Source: Marinomonas arctica (lineage in GTDB: Bacteria; Pseudomonadota; Gammaproteobacteria; Pseudomonadales; Marinomonadaceae). From it: 64,000 nucleotides of DNA. The notes under the pieces are model-generated. The model saw nothing but the letters and a program-made list of their open reading frames with translations. It did not search any database and was not told the DNA's origin. The translations under genes were made by a program, and so were the position numbers. Position 1 is the stretch's first letter. Each line of letters opens with the position of its first letter. The stretch lies in NCBI RefSeq assembly GCF_003259225.1, contig NZ_QHJF01000010.1, forward strand, positions 62,001 to 126,000. The letters are read 5' to 3'. Positions 56,396-64,000 of the stretch are shown here, in pieces.

Positions 56396-57780
56396 TTCTC
56401 GAAAATCGCATCAAGCGCTTCCGATAAGCGTTCTACGCCAATCACCTTCATGCCTTCAATGGGCTTTTTCGGGCAGTTGGCTTTGGGAACGACGGCTCGT
56501 GTGAAACCATGTTTGGCCGCTTCACTAATGCGTTCTTGTCCTGAGGGAACAGGGCGAATCTCTCCCGACAATCCCACTTCACCCAGTACCACTAAGTCAT
56601 GGGGTAATACTCTGTCACGGAAACTCGACACGACCGCTGCGATGGCAGCAAGATCGGCACTGGTTTCCAAAACTTTCACGCCGCCGACCACGTTTAGGTA
56701 CACATCTTGATCCGATGTCAGTAGGCCGCCATGCTTGTGCAATACGGCCAACAACATAGCCAGACGATTATGGTCAAAGCCCACCGTGACGCGTCTTGGG
56801 TTACCTAATGCCGAATCATCGACCAGCGCTTGCAGTTCCACCAAAAGAGGGCGAGTGCCTTCCCAAACCACCATCACTAGGCTGCCGGCAGCGGGATGTT
56901 TACTACGGTTTAAGAAAATTGAACTGGGGTTTTTGACTTCTTTTAAGCCATTTTCGAGCATGGCAAACACGCCTAACTCATTCACCGCACCAAATCGGTT
57001 TTTCATCCCGCGCAGGGTACGAAAGCGGGAATCTTCTGAGCCTTCTAGCAAGACAGAGCAATCCACCATGTGCTCAAGAACTTTTGGTCCAGCCAAAGAG
57101 CCGTCTTTCGTAACATGACCGACAAGCAGCACCGCGGTTTGGGTTTGCTTGGCAAAGCGTGTTAATACCGCTGCGCTTTCACGTACTTGCGACACACTCC
57201 CCGGAGCCGATTCTACGCCATCCAAATGCATGACTTGAATCGAGTCGATCACCATGACTTTGGGTTTGACTTGTTGAGCGATGTTTAAAATCGCTTCCAC
57301 GTTGGTTTCCGACAGCATTTTCAGGTTTTGAGTCGGTAAACCAAGGCGCTGCGCTCGCATCGCGACTTGCTGAAGGGATTCCTCACCGGTGACATACAGG
57401 GCGCTTTGTTGCTGAGCTAACCAACACATGGTTTGCAGTAATAAGGTACTTTTGCCGGCACCTGGGTGACCACCAATTAGCACCACACCACCGGGCACCA
57501 AACCACCACCCAATACACGATCAAATTCGTTTGCGCCAGAGCTAAAACGTGGCACATCACCTAAATCTACGTCAGATAAATTCTGGATACCTGTCACCGC
57601 ACCAGCGTAACCTTGATAACGTGGATCTTGGCTCGCGGAGACGCGGGCAGAGGTTTTACTCGATGTTAAACGGATTTCAGATAGGGAGTTCCACGCACCG
57701 CATGCTTGGCATTGTCCTTGCCATTTTGCGTAGTCAGCGCCGCATTCATTACATACAAAGGCAGTTTTTGCTTTGGCCAT
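56392..57780 (-). CDS. radA: DNA repair protein RadA
   Basis: 462 residues from ATG 57780, where the family begins (MAKAKTAFVCNECG); the frame extends to 57828 without family likeness. An N-terminal C4 zinc finger (CNECG...CQACGAWN), Walker A GGHPGAGKST, the RadA-specific KNRFG motif and a C-terminal Lon-like domain (VLGEVGLSGEIRPV). It is a RecA-like branch-migration helicase in recombination repair. Confidence 0.96.
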   Translation of the reverse strand: MAKAKTAFVCNECGADYAKWQGQCQACGAWNSLSEIRLTSSKTSARVSASQDPRYQGYAGAVTGIQNLSDVDLGDVPRFSSGANEFDRVLGGGLVPGGVVLIGGHPGAGKSTLLLQTMCWLAQQQSALYVTGEESLQQVAMRAQRLGLPTQNLKMLSETNVEAILNIAQQVKPKVMVIDSIQVMHLDGVESAPGSVSQVRESAAVLTRFAKQTQTAVLLVGHVTKDGSLAGPKVLEHMVDCSVLLEGSEDSRFRTLRGMKNRFGAVNELGVFAMLENGLKEVKNPSSIFLNRSKHPAAGSLVMVVWEGTRPLLVELQALVDDSALGNPRRVTVGFDHNRLAMLLAVLHKHGGLLTSDQDVYLNVVGGVKVLETSADLAAIAAVVSSFRDRVLPHDLVVLGEVGLSGEIRPVPSGQERISEAAKHGFTRAVVPKANCPKKPIEGMKVIGVERLSEALDAIFEN

Positions 57781-57805
57781 GAGAATCTCTAATAGAATGA
57801 AGTGT

Positions 57806-57829
57806 TGTGATAACGTCCATGTTATCACA
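57806..57829. repeat. Inverted repeat upstream of radA
   Basis: TGTGATAAC-GTCCAT-GTTATCACA, a perfect 9-bp dyad with a 6-base spacer, 26 bases upstream of the radA ATG and 15 bases past the stop of the fusion gene. No T run, so it is either an operator or a weak terminator. Confidence 0.6.
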
Positions 57830-57843
57830 GGCAGAAACGACTT

Positions 57844-59376
57844 TTACGATTTCGGTTTATTCCAGATGACCGAATAAAGATCGGTGCGACGGTCTTTCAG
57901 ATTGTTTACCGAACCTTCGCTGCGAGTCAGTTTCAGCTTGTCCAAATCCAAATCAGAAAACATGATCATTTCCGTGTTTGGCGTGGTTTCTGCCATCACC
58001 GCATCGTGTGGATAAGAGAAATCAGACGGTGAGAAAACCGAGCTTTGGGCGTACTGAATATCTAGGTTTTCGACCTGTGGAAGGTTGCCACAGCTACCGC
58101 AAATCACCACATAACATTCGTTTTCAATGGCGCGTGCTTGAGCACAACGTCGCACACGTAAGTAACCATTTTTCGTATCGGTCCAGAATGGAACAAATAA
58201 AATGTCCATATCTTGTGCCGCCAGCAAGCGGCCCAACTCAGGAAATTCCACATCGTAGCAAATCAAAATACCGACGCGGCCCGCATCGGTGTTGAAAACG
58301 CGTAAATCGTTACCACCTTCGATGACCCAATCACGACGTTCATGAGGGGTAATGTGGATTTTTTTCTGCTCTTCAACCGTACCATCACGACGACATAAAT
58401 AACTGACGTTATACACAATCTCGTCTTCGATAACAGGCATCGAACCCGTAATAACGTTGATATTGTAACTGACCGCAAACTGTGACATTTCATTGATAAA
58501 GCGATCAGTGAAGCTCGCCAAAAAGCGAATGGCTTCGGTTTGGTTGCTTTGATCTGGACTCAGGCCAATCAGTGGCGCATTGAAGAACTCAGGGAACAAA
58601 ACAAAGTCACTTTTGTAGTCGGACACCGCATCGATAAAGTATTCGACTTGCTTCAATAGCTCGTCAACGCTTTCTACTTCACGCATTTGCCATTGAATCG
58701 CACCGATACGCACTTGGGTTTTACGCGAGCGAATGACGTTGGTATCTGGCTCGAAGAAGATGTTTTTCCATTCCAATAAAGTGGCGTAGCCTTGAGACTT
58801 TTCATCTTCTGGCATGTAGCGCTTCAACAAACGTGTGACTTGGAAGTCGTTAGACAATTGGAAGGTTAAAATAGGATCGTAAATTTTACGTTCTCGAACC
58901 GCTTCTAAGTATTCCGCTGCACTCATCTCGTGGGCATGTTCGTGATAATTGGGGATACGACCGCCCGCTAAGATAGCGCGCAGATTATGCTGACGACAGA
59001 GTTCTTTTCGAGCTTCGTACAAACGACGACCAAGACGGTAGCCTCGGTACTCTGGTGCGATTAGGGCGTCTAGGCCATACATAGCATCGCCCATAGGGTC
59101 GTTTAAAATATTTTCTTTTTGATCAACCAGATCGTCATAGGTATGAGGGTTGCTGAAACGTTGGTAGCTAACCTGAACGGACAAAGCAAGACCGACAATT
59201 TTGCCATGATCTTCTAAACAAATTTGGCCTTCCGGGAAAACACTGATGAGCTGGTGGATAGTATGTTTAGGCCAAGCGCCGCCAATGTCATGATAGACCT
59301 TATCCATCAGTACTTTAATTTCGTCGTAATCATCATTAGTTAGGTTACGAATGGTTAAATGTAAATCGTCGTGCAT
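57844..59376 (-). CDS. GNAT acetyltransferase-nitrilase (carbon-nitrogen hydrolase) fusion protein
   Basis: 510 residues with two domains. Residues about 7-165 form a GNAT-like domain with acetyl-CoA loop APEYRGYRLGRRLYEAR. Residues about 218-490 form a nitrilase-superfamily hydrolase with the catalytic Glu263 (LFPEFFNAP), Lys339 (QKKIHITPHE) and Cys373 (LICYDVEFPE). The triad is complete, so amide or nitrile hydrolysis is expected, possibly of a compound that the GNAT part also handles. Such fusions are widespread in proteobacteria, but I know of no assigned substrate. It lies between radA and amtB; a nitrogen-scavenging role is only a guess. Confidence 0.88.
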   Translation of the reverse strand: MHDDLHLTIRNLTNDDYDEIKVLMDKVYHDIGGAWPKHTIHQLISVFPEGQICLEDHGKIVGLALSVQVSYQRFSNPHTYDDLVDQKENILNDPMGDAMYGLDALIAPEYRGYRLGRRLYEARKELCRQHNLRAILAGGRIPNYHEHAHEMSAAEYLEAVRERKIYDPILTFQLSNDFQVTRLLKRYMPEDEKSQGYATLLEWKNIFFEPDTNVIRSRKTQVRIGAIQWQMREVESVDELLKQVEYFIDAVSDYKSDFVLFPEFFNAPLIGLSPDQSNQTEAIRFLASFTDRFINEMSQFAVSYNINVITGSMPVIEDEIVYNVSYLCRRDGTVEEQKKIHITPHERRDWVIEGGNDLRVFNTDAGRVGILICYDVEFPELGRLLAAQDMDILFVPFWTDTKNGYLRVRRCAQARAIENECYVVICGSCGNLPQVENLDIQYAQSSVFSPSDFSYPHDAVMAETTPNTEMIMFSDLDLDKLKLTRSEGSVNNLKDRRTDLYSVIWNKPKS

Positions 59377-59489
59377 TGTCGTTCCTTTGGATTTTCATTA
59401 ACTGTATGACGCTATGATAACGCGTATCGGCGTGAGTAAGTAGTTTTGTGGTCTGTATGAGAAGGGGAAACGTGATTCTAGTTGGCAAT

Positions 59490-59523
59490 AAAAAAGAAAA
59501 CCCCCGCTAGAGCGAGGGTTTTC
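59490..59523 (-). terminator. Terminator after amtB
   Basis: Stem GAAAACCC / GGGTTTTC with an inner CGC / GCG, one mismatch and loop TAGA; a T run follows on the minus strand. Confidence 0.85.
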
Positions 59524-59550
59524 GACGTTCAATATTGTTTTAAGAAAAGA

Positions 59551-60816
59551 TTATTTTTTGCTGAATTCTGGGTACGCTTCCATACCACATTCAGAAAGGT
59601 CAACACCTTCGTACTCTTCTTCTTCAGTAACGCGAACACCCATGATGGCTTTGATGACCAACCAAACCACTAAGCTTGTTACGAATACCCAAACAAAGAT
59701 TGTCAATGCGCCCGCGATTTGTCCGCCGAACGTAGTGCCATCATTAGTCAGTGGTACCGCTAGCAAGCCCCAAAGACCCACCACACCGTGAACAGAGATC
59801 GCGCCCACTGGATCATCAATTTTAAGCTTGTCTAGGGTCAGGATAGACACAACCACAATCAAACCGCCCACAAGACCGATTAGCGTTGCACCTAGTGCAG
59901 ACGGTGTATCAGGACCTGCCGTGATAGCAACCAAACCTGCCAATGCGCCGTTTAGAAGCATGGTTAGATCGGCTTTACCAAACAGAATACGAGCGAGAAT
60001 AAGCGCGCCAATTGCACCACCTGCCGCTGCTGCGTTCGTGTTCAAGAACACCATAGCAACCGCGTTTGCGTTAGCGATATCGCCAAGTTTTAGAACAGAA
60101 CCGCCGTTGAAACCGAACCAACCCATCCAAAGGATGAATGTACCTAGCGTTGCTAGTGGTAGGTTAGCACCAGGAATGGCACGGACTTCACCGTTAGGAC
60201 CATATTTGCCTTTACGAGCACCCAGAACCAATACACCAGCGAGAGCCGCAGAGGCACCTGCCATATGAACGATACCAGAACCTGCAAAGTCAGTGAAACC
60301 TAGGTCGCCAAGGCTGAACATACCGAATACAGAACCGCCGCCCCATGTCCAATTACCTTCCATTGGATAGATGAAACCTGTCATCACCACGGCAAAGACT
60401 AGGAAAGCCCAAAGCTTCATACGTTCAGCAACCGCACCCGATACGATAGACATGGCTGTCGCAACGAATACCACTTGGAAGAAGAAGTCAGACGCACCAG
60501 AGTAAATGGAGCCGCCTTCGAATCCACCCTCACGACCAGCAAAGTCCGTTAGGGTAGAAGCAACATCAACGTCTTGAATACCCGTTAGGAACCAGTTGCC
60601 ACCGTACATGATGGAGTAGCCGCACACTAGGTACATGATGCAAGAAATGGCAAACAGGGCCACGTTCTTAGTAAGAATTTCCGTGGTGTTTTTAGCGCGT
60701 ACTAAACCCGCTTCCAACATGGCAAATCCGGCTGCCATCCACATAACCAGCGCGCCACACACCAAGAAATAAAAGGTATCCATGGCATATTGTAAGTGAA
60801 AAATTTGGTCTTGCAT
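59551..60816 (-). CDS. amtB: Ammonium transporter AmtB
   Basis: 421 residues with about eleven membrane spans: MAAGFAMLEAGLVRAKN, GNWTWGGGSVFG, DFAGSGIVHMAGASAALAG with the first pore His, and DPVGAISVHGVVGLWG with the second His. The C-terminal tail EGVDLSECGMEAYPEF is the GlnK-binding region. It conducts ammonium/ammonia and is closed by GlnK when nitrogen returns. It starts 38 bases after glnK. Confidence 0.96.
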   Translation of the reverse strand: MQDQIFHLQYAMDTFYFLVCGALVMWMAAGFAMLEAGLVRAKNTTEILTKNVALFAISCIMYLVCGYSIMYGGNWFLTGIQDVDVASTLTDFAGREGGFEGGSIYSGASDFFFQVVFVATAMSIVSGAVAERMKLWAFLVFAVVMTGFIYPMEGNWTWGGGSVFGMFSLGDLGFTDFAGSGIVHMAGASAALAGVLVLGARKGKYGPNGEVRAIPGANLPLATLGTFILWMGWFGFNGGSVLKLGDIANANAVAMVFLNTNAAAAGGAIGALILARILFGKADLTMLLNGALAGLVAITAGPDTPSALGATLIGLVGGLIVVVSILTLDKLKIDDPVGAISVHGVVGLWGLLAVPLTNDGTTFGGQIAGALTIFVWVFVTSLVVWLVIKAIMGVRVTEEEEYEGVDLSECGMEAYPEFSKK

Positions 60817-60854
60817 GTTTCGCCCCCCTAAAGGCTTGTATAATTCGAGCAGTC

Positions 60855-61214
<360 letters not shown>

Positions 61215-61250
61215 TCAGTTTTATTGTCGTATCGCAGGTATTTAGCTTTA

Positions 61251-61266
61251 TTCAATATGCGTGCCA
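61251..61266 (-). promoter_or_regulatory. Candidate sigma-54 promoter of glnK-amtB
   Basis: Minus-strand TGGCACGCATATTGAA: perfect TGGCACG and correct spacing, but the -12 GC is GA. Predicted start near 61240, about 47 bases before the glnK ATG. Confidence 0.6.
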
Positions 61267-61685
61267 TATATCGATATCCCTATGTAATAAGGGCTTTGTA
61301 AGGATTTTGTCGATTTCTTGAAATTAAAAAGAGTGCAAGATGGCTTAGTATTGTGCGGCATATTGGGGTGTGTTCATCAAATGCTGCATTTTATTGGTGC
61401 AAATATTGTCTGACAGCAAGAGGGATTTCATGAATGACGCTCTATCTTGTTGCTTCTGTTCAAGAAAGCGTATTTTTAAACAGCCCTATTTTGTGCCTTA
61501 TTTAGAGGATTCTTGGTGATGGCAAGACGGTATTTTTTAATTTTACGCACAAAAAAGAGGCGATTTAGGGTGGTGTAGTCAAATGGTTCCGTTGATTTAA
61601 AGAGAAGCCTTGGCAGATAACTTGTTTGCACCTTACTTTGGCCTCTATACTATTGAGCATTATGACGATGAAAAATGAGAATGAC
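61267..61685. promoter_or_regulatory. Upstream region shared by glnK and ubiK
   Basis: A 419-bp stretch without a gene. It holds an NtrC dyad (61385-61401) and a weaker one near 61354-61370 for glnK. Nothing else specific was seen. Confidence 0.5.
61385..61401. promoter_or_regulatory. Candidate NtrC box upstream of glnK
   Basis: TGCATT-N5-GGTGCA, one of the best NtrC dyads in the window, about 150 bp upstream of the predicted glnK start. Confidence 0.68.
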
Positions 61686-61931
61686 ATGATAGATCAATTT
61701 ATAAAGCAGCTTGGTACCGGTTTGGGGCAAGCCGCCGAGACGTTAGGTAAACTGCCAAAAGAAGAGATTCAAGCACAGTTGCATGAAGTGGCTCGCAATA
61801 CATTAAGCAAAATGGACCTTGTTACCCGAGAAGAATTTGAAGTACAGGCTGCGATGCTTGCAAAATACCGTGAGAAACTGGCGGTGCTTGAAGCGCGCCT
61901 AAATGAGATGGAGCAGTCGAGTAAAAAATAA
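61686..61931 (+). CDS. ubiK: Ubiquinone biosynthesis accessory factor UbiK (YqiC, BMFP family)
   Basis: 81 residues from ATG 61686, where the family begins MIDQFIKQLG; the frame extends upstream to 61626 without resemblance. An amphipathic N-terminal part is followed by a coiled coil: LVTREEFEVQAAMLAKYREKLAVLEARLNEMEQ in parts. It works with UbiJ in the ubiquinone-synthesis complex and binds membranes. UbiJ itself is not in this window. Confidence 0.88.
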   Translation: MIDQFIKQLGTGLGQAAETLGKLPKEEIQAQLHEVARNTLSKMDLVTREEFEVQAAMLAKYREKLAVLEARLNEMEQSSKK

Positions 61932-61964
61932 AAAAAGGCGCTCATAAGGGTGAGCGCCTTTGTT
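61931..61964 (+). terminator. Terminator after ubiK
   Basis: An 11-bp perfect stem (AAAGGCGCTCA / TGAGCGCCTTT) with a 6-base loop, usable in both directions between the convergent ubiK and the Trp-rich gene. Confidence 0.85.
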
Positions 61965-61986
61965 AAAGCTGAAAGCGAGTAGCTGA

Positions 61987-62208
61987 TCACTTCCAGCCTT
62001 GTTGCCAATGGTCCGCTGACGTTAGGTCACGCCAAGGGTGAATGTACTGCTGTTTGTTTATCACCGCCTCAAGCACGCATTCTGTCACAGTCTCTTCGTC
62101 GTCTCTTATTAATTGGGTGACGATGAAATGCTTTTCTTTCTGCTGTGGCGATGTAGAGGTCCACTTGGACAAAAGCAGCTTGTTGGGGTTTATTGGGTTT
62201 TTTGCCAT
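61987..62208 (-). CDS. Small Trp-rich protein, TIGR02450 family
   Basis: 73 residues from ATG 62208 (GTG at 62217 is a weaker choice). Family pattern: INPNKLLLSKWTSTSP, EKHFIVT, VLEAVINKQQYIHPWRDL and a C-terminal HWQQGW. It is a small soluble protein with several Trp; no function is known. Divergent from comM by 94 bases. Confidence 0.82.
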   Translation of the reverse strand: MAKNPINPNKLLLSKWTSTSPQQKEKHFIVTQLIRDDEETVTECVLEAVINKQQYIHPWRDLTSADHWQQGWK

Positions 62209-62302
62209 TAGATCCACTCATTAACCATGTAAAACTGTATACGACATTTGTGAAGCGCTGGATTGCTTTTCACACAAGAAATAATGATATCAAGGAGAGA
62301 TT

Positions 62303-63814
62303 ATGAGTTTAGCCACCATCTACAGCCGTGCCCGTGTGGGCGTGTCTTCCCCTTTGGTCACCGTGGAAACGCATATTTCCAACGGCCTTCCTGCACTGAA
62401 CATTGTTGGTTTACCTGAAGCGGCGGTGCGAGAAGCAAAAGACCGGGTGCGCAGCGCCATTATCAATAGCCATTTTGAATGGCCGACGCGGCGCGTCACG
62501 ATAAACTTAGCGCCCGCGGATTTGCCCAAAGAAGGTGGCCGTTATGATTTGGCCATTGCTATTAGTGTATTGGCCGCATCGGGTCAGCTGGGTGACATAA
62601 GCTTACGGGATACTGAGTTTATTGGTGAGCTAGCACTATCAGGAGAGATTCGCGGGGTCTCTGGTCTCTTGCCATCCGCTATCGCCTGTCACCATGCCAA
62701 TCGACAATTGATCCTGCCCGATGATAATCAGCAAGAAGCGGCGCTGGTGGAAGGGAACGCGGTGTTTGCCAAACACCTTACTCAAGTAACAGCGCATCTA
62801 TTAAAACAAACCCAGTTGCCAACTTGCGTATCGAAACCCGCGGAGCCTTTGCCTTTAGATCATAAAGACATGCGTGATGTAAAGGGTCAATACCAAGCAA
62901 GACGGGCCCTAGAAGTGGCCGCTGCGGGCGGTCATAACCTATTATTTATTGGGCCAGCAGGCACAGGCAAAACCATGTTAGCGTCACGCTTGCCTAGTAT
63001 TATGCCAGCCATGACAGAAGCTGAGGCACTGGCTGTGGCGTCTGTCCAATCGGTAGCGGGGCGAAAAATGGGGCTGGATTGGCATTGGTCTGAACGGCCA
63101 TTCCGCTCGCCGCACCATTCTTGTTCGGCGGCCGCCTTGGTGGGTGGCGGCTCGATTCCTAAGCCGGGTGAAGCCTCCCTGGCCCATTGTGGCGTGCTCT
63201 TTCTTGATGAGTTGCCCGAATTTGACCGCAAAGTATTGGAAGTGTTGCGAGAGCCATTAGAAAACGGCGAAGTGCATATCTCCCGTGCGCGTGGGCAGAT
63301 GTCTTTTCCAGCGCGCTTCCAACTGGTGGCCGCAATGAACGCCAGTAACGAAGCTTATAATGGCGGGCAGGACTATTACCAATCCAGCGCCAGCCAAAAA
63401 TACCTCAAAAAACTCTCTGCACCGTTTTTGGATCGTATCGACTTGCATGTGGAGGTGCCACCTTTACCGTCTGATGTCTTGGTCAATGCTCAAGAAGAAG
63501 GCGAGTCTAGTGCCAGTGTACGTGAACGAGTGGAAAGAGCGGTGGCTAGGCAAAGAGTTCGACAAGGCGTACAAAATGCCTTATTGAGTGGGCGTCAACT
63601 CGAAGCCATTTGTGCATTAAGCGACGACGATAAGCAATTTATGCAACACGCCCTAGAAAAACTTAAACTGTCTGCACGGGCCTATCATCGAGTATTAAAA
63701 GTGGCTTTGACCTTGGCTGACTTAAATGACTCGCCCGTGACCAGAGCGCATTTAATGGAGTCGTTGAGTTACCGCAAAATGGAAAAAACCTTGTCCATGG
63801 TTATCTCTTCTTAA
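62303..63814 (+). CDS. comM: ComM/YifB family Mg chelatase-like AAA ATPase
   Basis: 503 residues. An N-terminal Lon-like domain (VETHISNGLPALNIVGLPEAAVREA in parts), an AAA+ core with Walker A GPAGTGKTML, Walker B VLFLDELPEF and FRSPHHSCSAAALVGGG, and the C-terminal Mg-chelatase-like domain. ComM is a hexameric helicase that promotes branch migration during natural transformation. The rest of the window after it (63815-64000) shows no gene. Confidence 0.95.
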   Translation: MSLATIYSRARVGVSSPLVTVETHISNGLPALNIVGLPEAAVREAKDRVRSAIINSHFEWPTRRVTINLAPADLPKEGGRYDLAIAISVLAASGQLGDISLRDTEFIGELALSGEIRGVSGLLPSAIACHHANRQLILPDDNQQEAALVEGNAVFAKHLTQVTAHLLKQTQLPTCVSKPAEPLPLDHKDMRDVKGQYQARRALEVAAAGGHNLLFIGPAGTGKTMLASRLPSIMPAMTEAEALAVASVQSVAGRKMGLDWHWSERPFRSPHHSCSAAALVGGGSIPKPGEASLAHCGVLFLDELPEFDRKVLEVLREPLENGEVHISRARGQMSFPARFQLVAAMNASNEAYNGGQDYYQSSASQKYLKKLSAPFLDRIDLHVEVPPLPSDVLVNAQEEGESSASVRERVERAVARQRVRQGVQNALLSGRQLEAICALSDDDKQFMQHALEKLKLSARAYHRVLKVALTLADLNDSPVTRAHLMESLSYRKMEKTLSMVISS

Positions 63815-64000
63815 GCCTTATGCCTATTTCAACAGGCAGGACATGACGTTATGCCTTAATACAGCATGCTGCTGACGGGTTTAGATTCTTTTAGGTGGGC
63901 GATAAAAGCTGTTTTAACCTAGGTCATTTGGTTACAATCCTCCTCCCGTTTTGGGACGCATAATAATTAAATAGTGGTTGCGTATTCGTGTTTGCTGAGT

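Noticed and set aside
59828..60268. 146-residue ORF antisense to amtB
   Set aside because: Low-complexity Ala/Pro/Arg composition mirrors the amtB codons on the other strand.

Overview
This 64 kb window looks like a chromosomal segment of a marine gammaproteobacterium of the Oceanospirillales, most probably Marinomonas or a close relative. That placement is an inference from gene content and order (secB-grxC-yibN next to gpmI-envC-ctpA, glnA-ntrBC, ubiE-ubiB-tatABC, aruFG-astDB) and from protein similarity recognised by eye; no search was run. Nearly everything is intact, densely packed and housekeeping or metabolic. I saw no rRNA, tRNA, CRISPR array, insertion sequence, prophage or plasmid gene.

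Layout. 1-3 kb: a lipoprotein cluster (LPP20-type, LpoB-like, COG3014-type) led by an unlisted 40-residue membrane microprotein. 3.1-4.3 kb: yibN-grxC-secB. 4.5-10.5 kb: a pipecolate/lysine catabolic block (DUF1338/HglS-like oxygenase, AmaB dehydrogenase, AmaA oxidase, two LysR regulators) sitting between yibN and gpmI, which are neighbours in enterics. 10.6-15.9 kb: gpmI, envC, ctpA and a YibQ-type deacetylase. 16.3-21.4 kb: a complete five-gene branched-chain amino acid ABC transporter. 21.5-27 kb: tsaC, DUF3461, ntrC, ntrB, glnA. 27.3-31.5 kb: thiI, typA, dtd. 31.5-39.1 kb on the minus strand: a mu-crystallin/ornithine cyclodeaminase homologue, ubiE-ubiB-hisE-tatABC and dsbA with a diguanylate cyclase. 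39.3-41.7 kb: engB and gshA, separated by a long REP-like palindrome. 41.8-46.9 kb: arginine succinyltransferase pathway genes aruF-aruG-astD-astB. 47-52.6 kb: a DUF1653 protein, a LysR regulator and an RND efflux pair. 52.7-55.3 kb: a LysR regulator divergent from mmsA. 55.4-59.4 kb: a ClpP-fold lipoprotein, DUF1289, radA and a GNAT-nitrilase fusion. 59.5-61.2 kb: amtB-glnK. 61.7-63.8 kb: ubiK, a Trp-rich small protein and comM.

How it works together. Nitrogen is the main theme. The window encodes the NtrB/NtrC sensor system, glutamine synthetase, GlnK-AmtB, a broad amino acid importer, arginine catabolism and pipecolate/lysine catabolism. Reading the intergenic regions by eye, I found sigma-54 -24/-12-like elements plus NtrC-type dyads upstream of braC, glnA, ntrB and glnK. 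This suggests a local NtrC regulon including the amino acid importer. Two metabolic dehydrogenase genes (amaB and mmsA) are divergent from LysR genes, with repeats in the shared promoter regions that look like operators.

No clearly new defence or mobile system is visible. The less described items are the 40-aa microprotein, the ClpP-like lipoprotein, the GNAT-nitrilase fusion, the longer BraF, the REP-like palindrome and the small repeats flagged in the findings.
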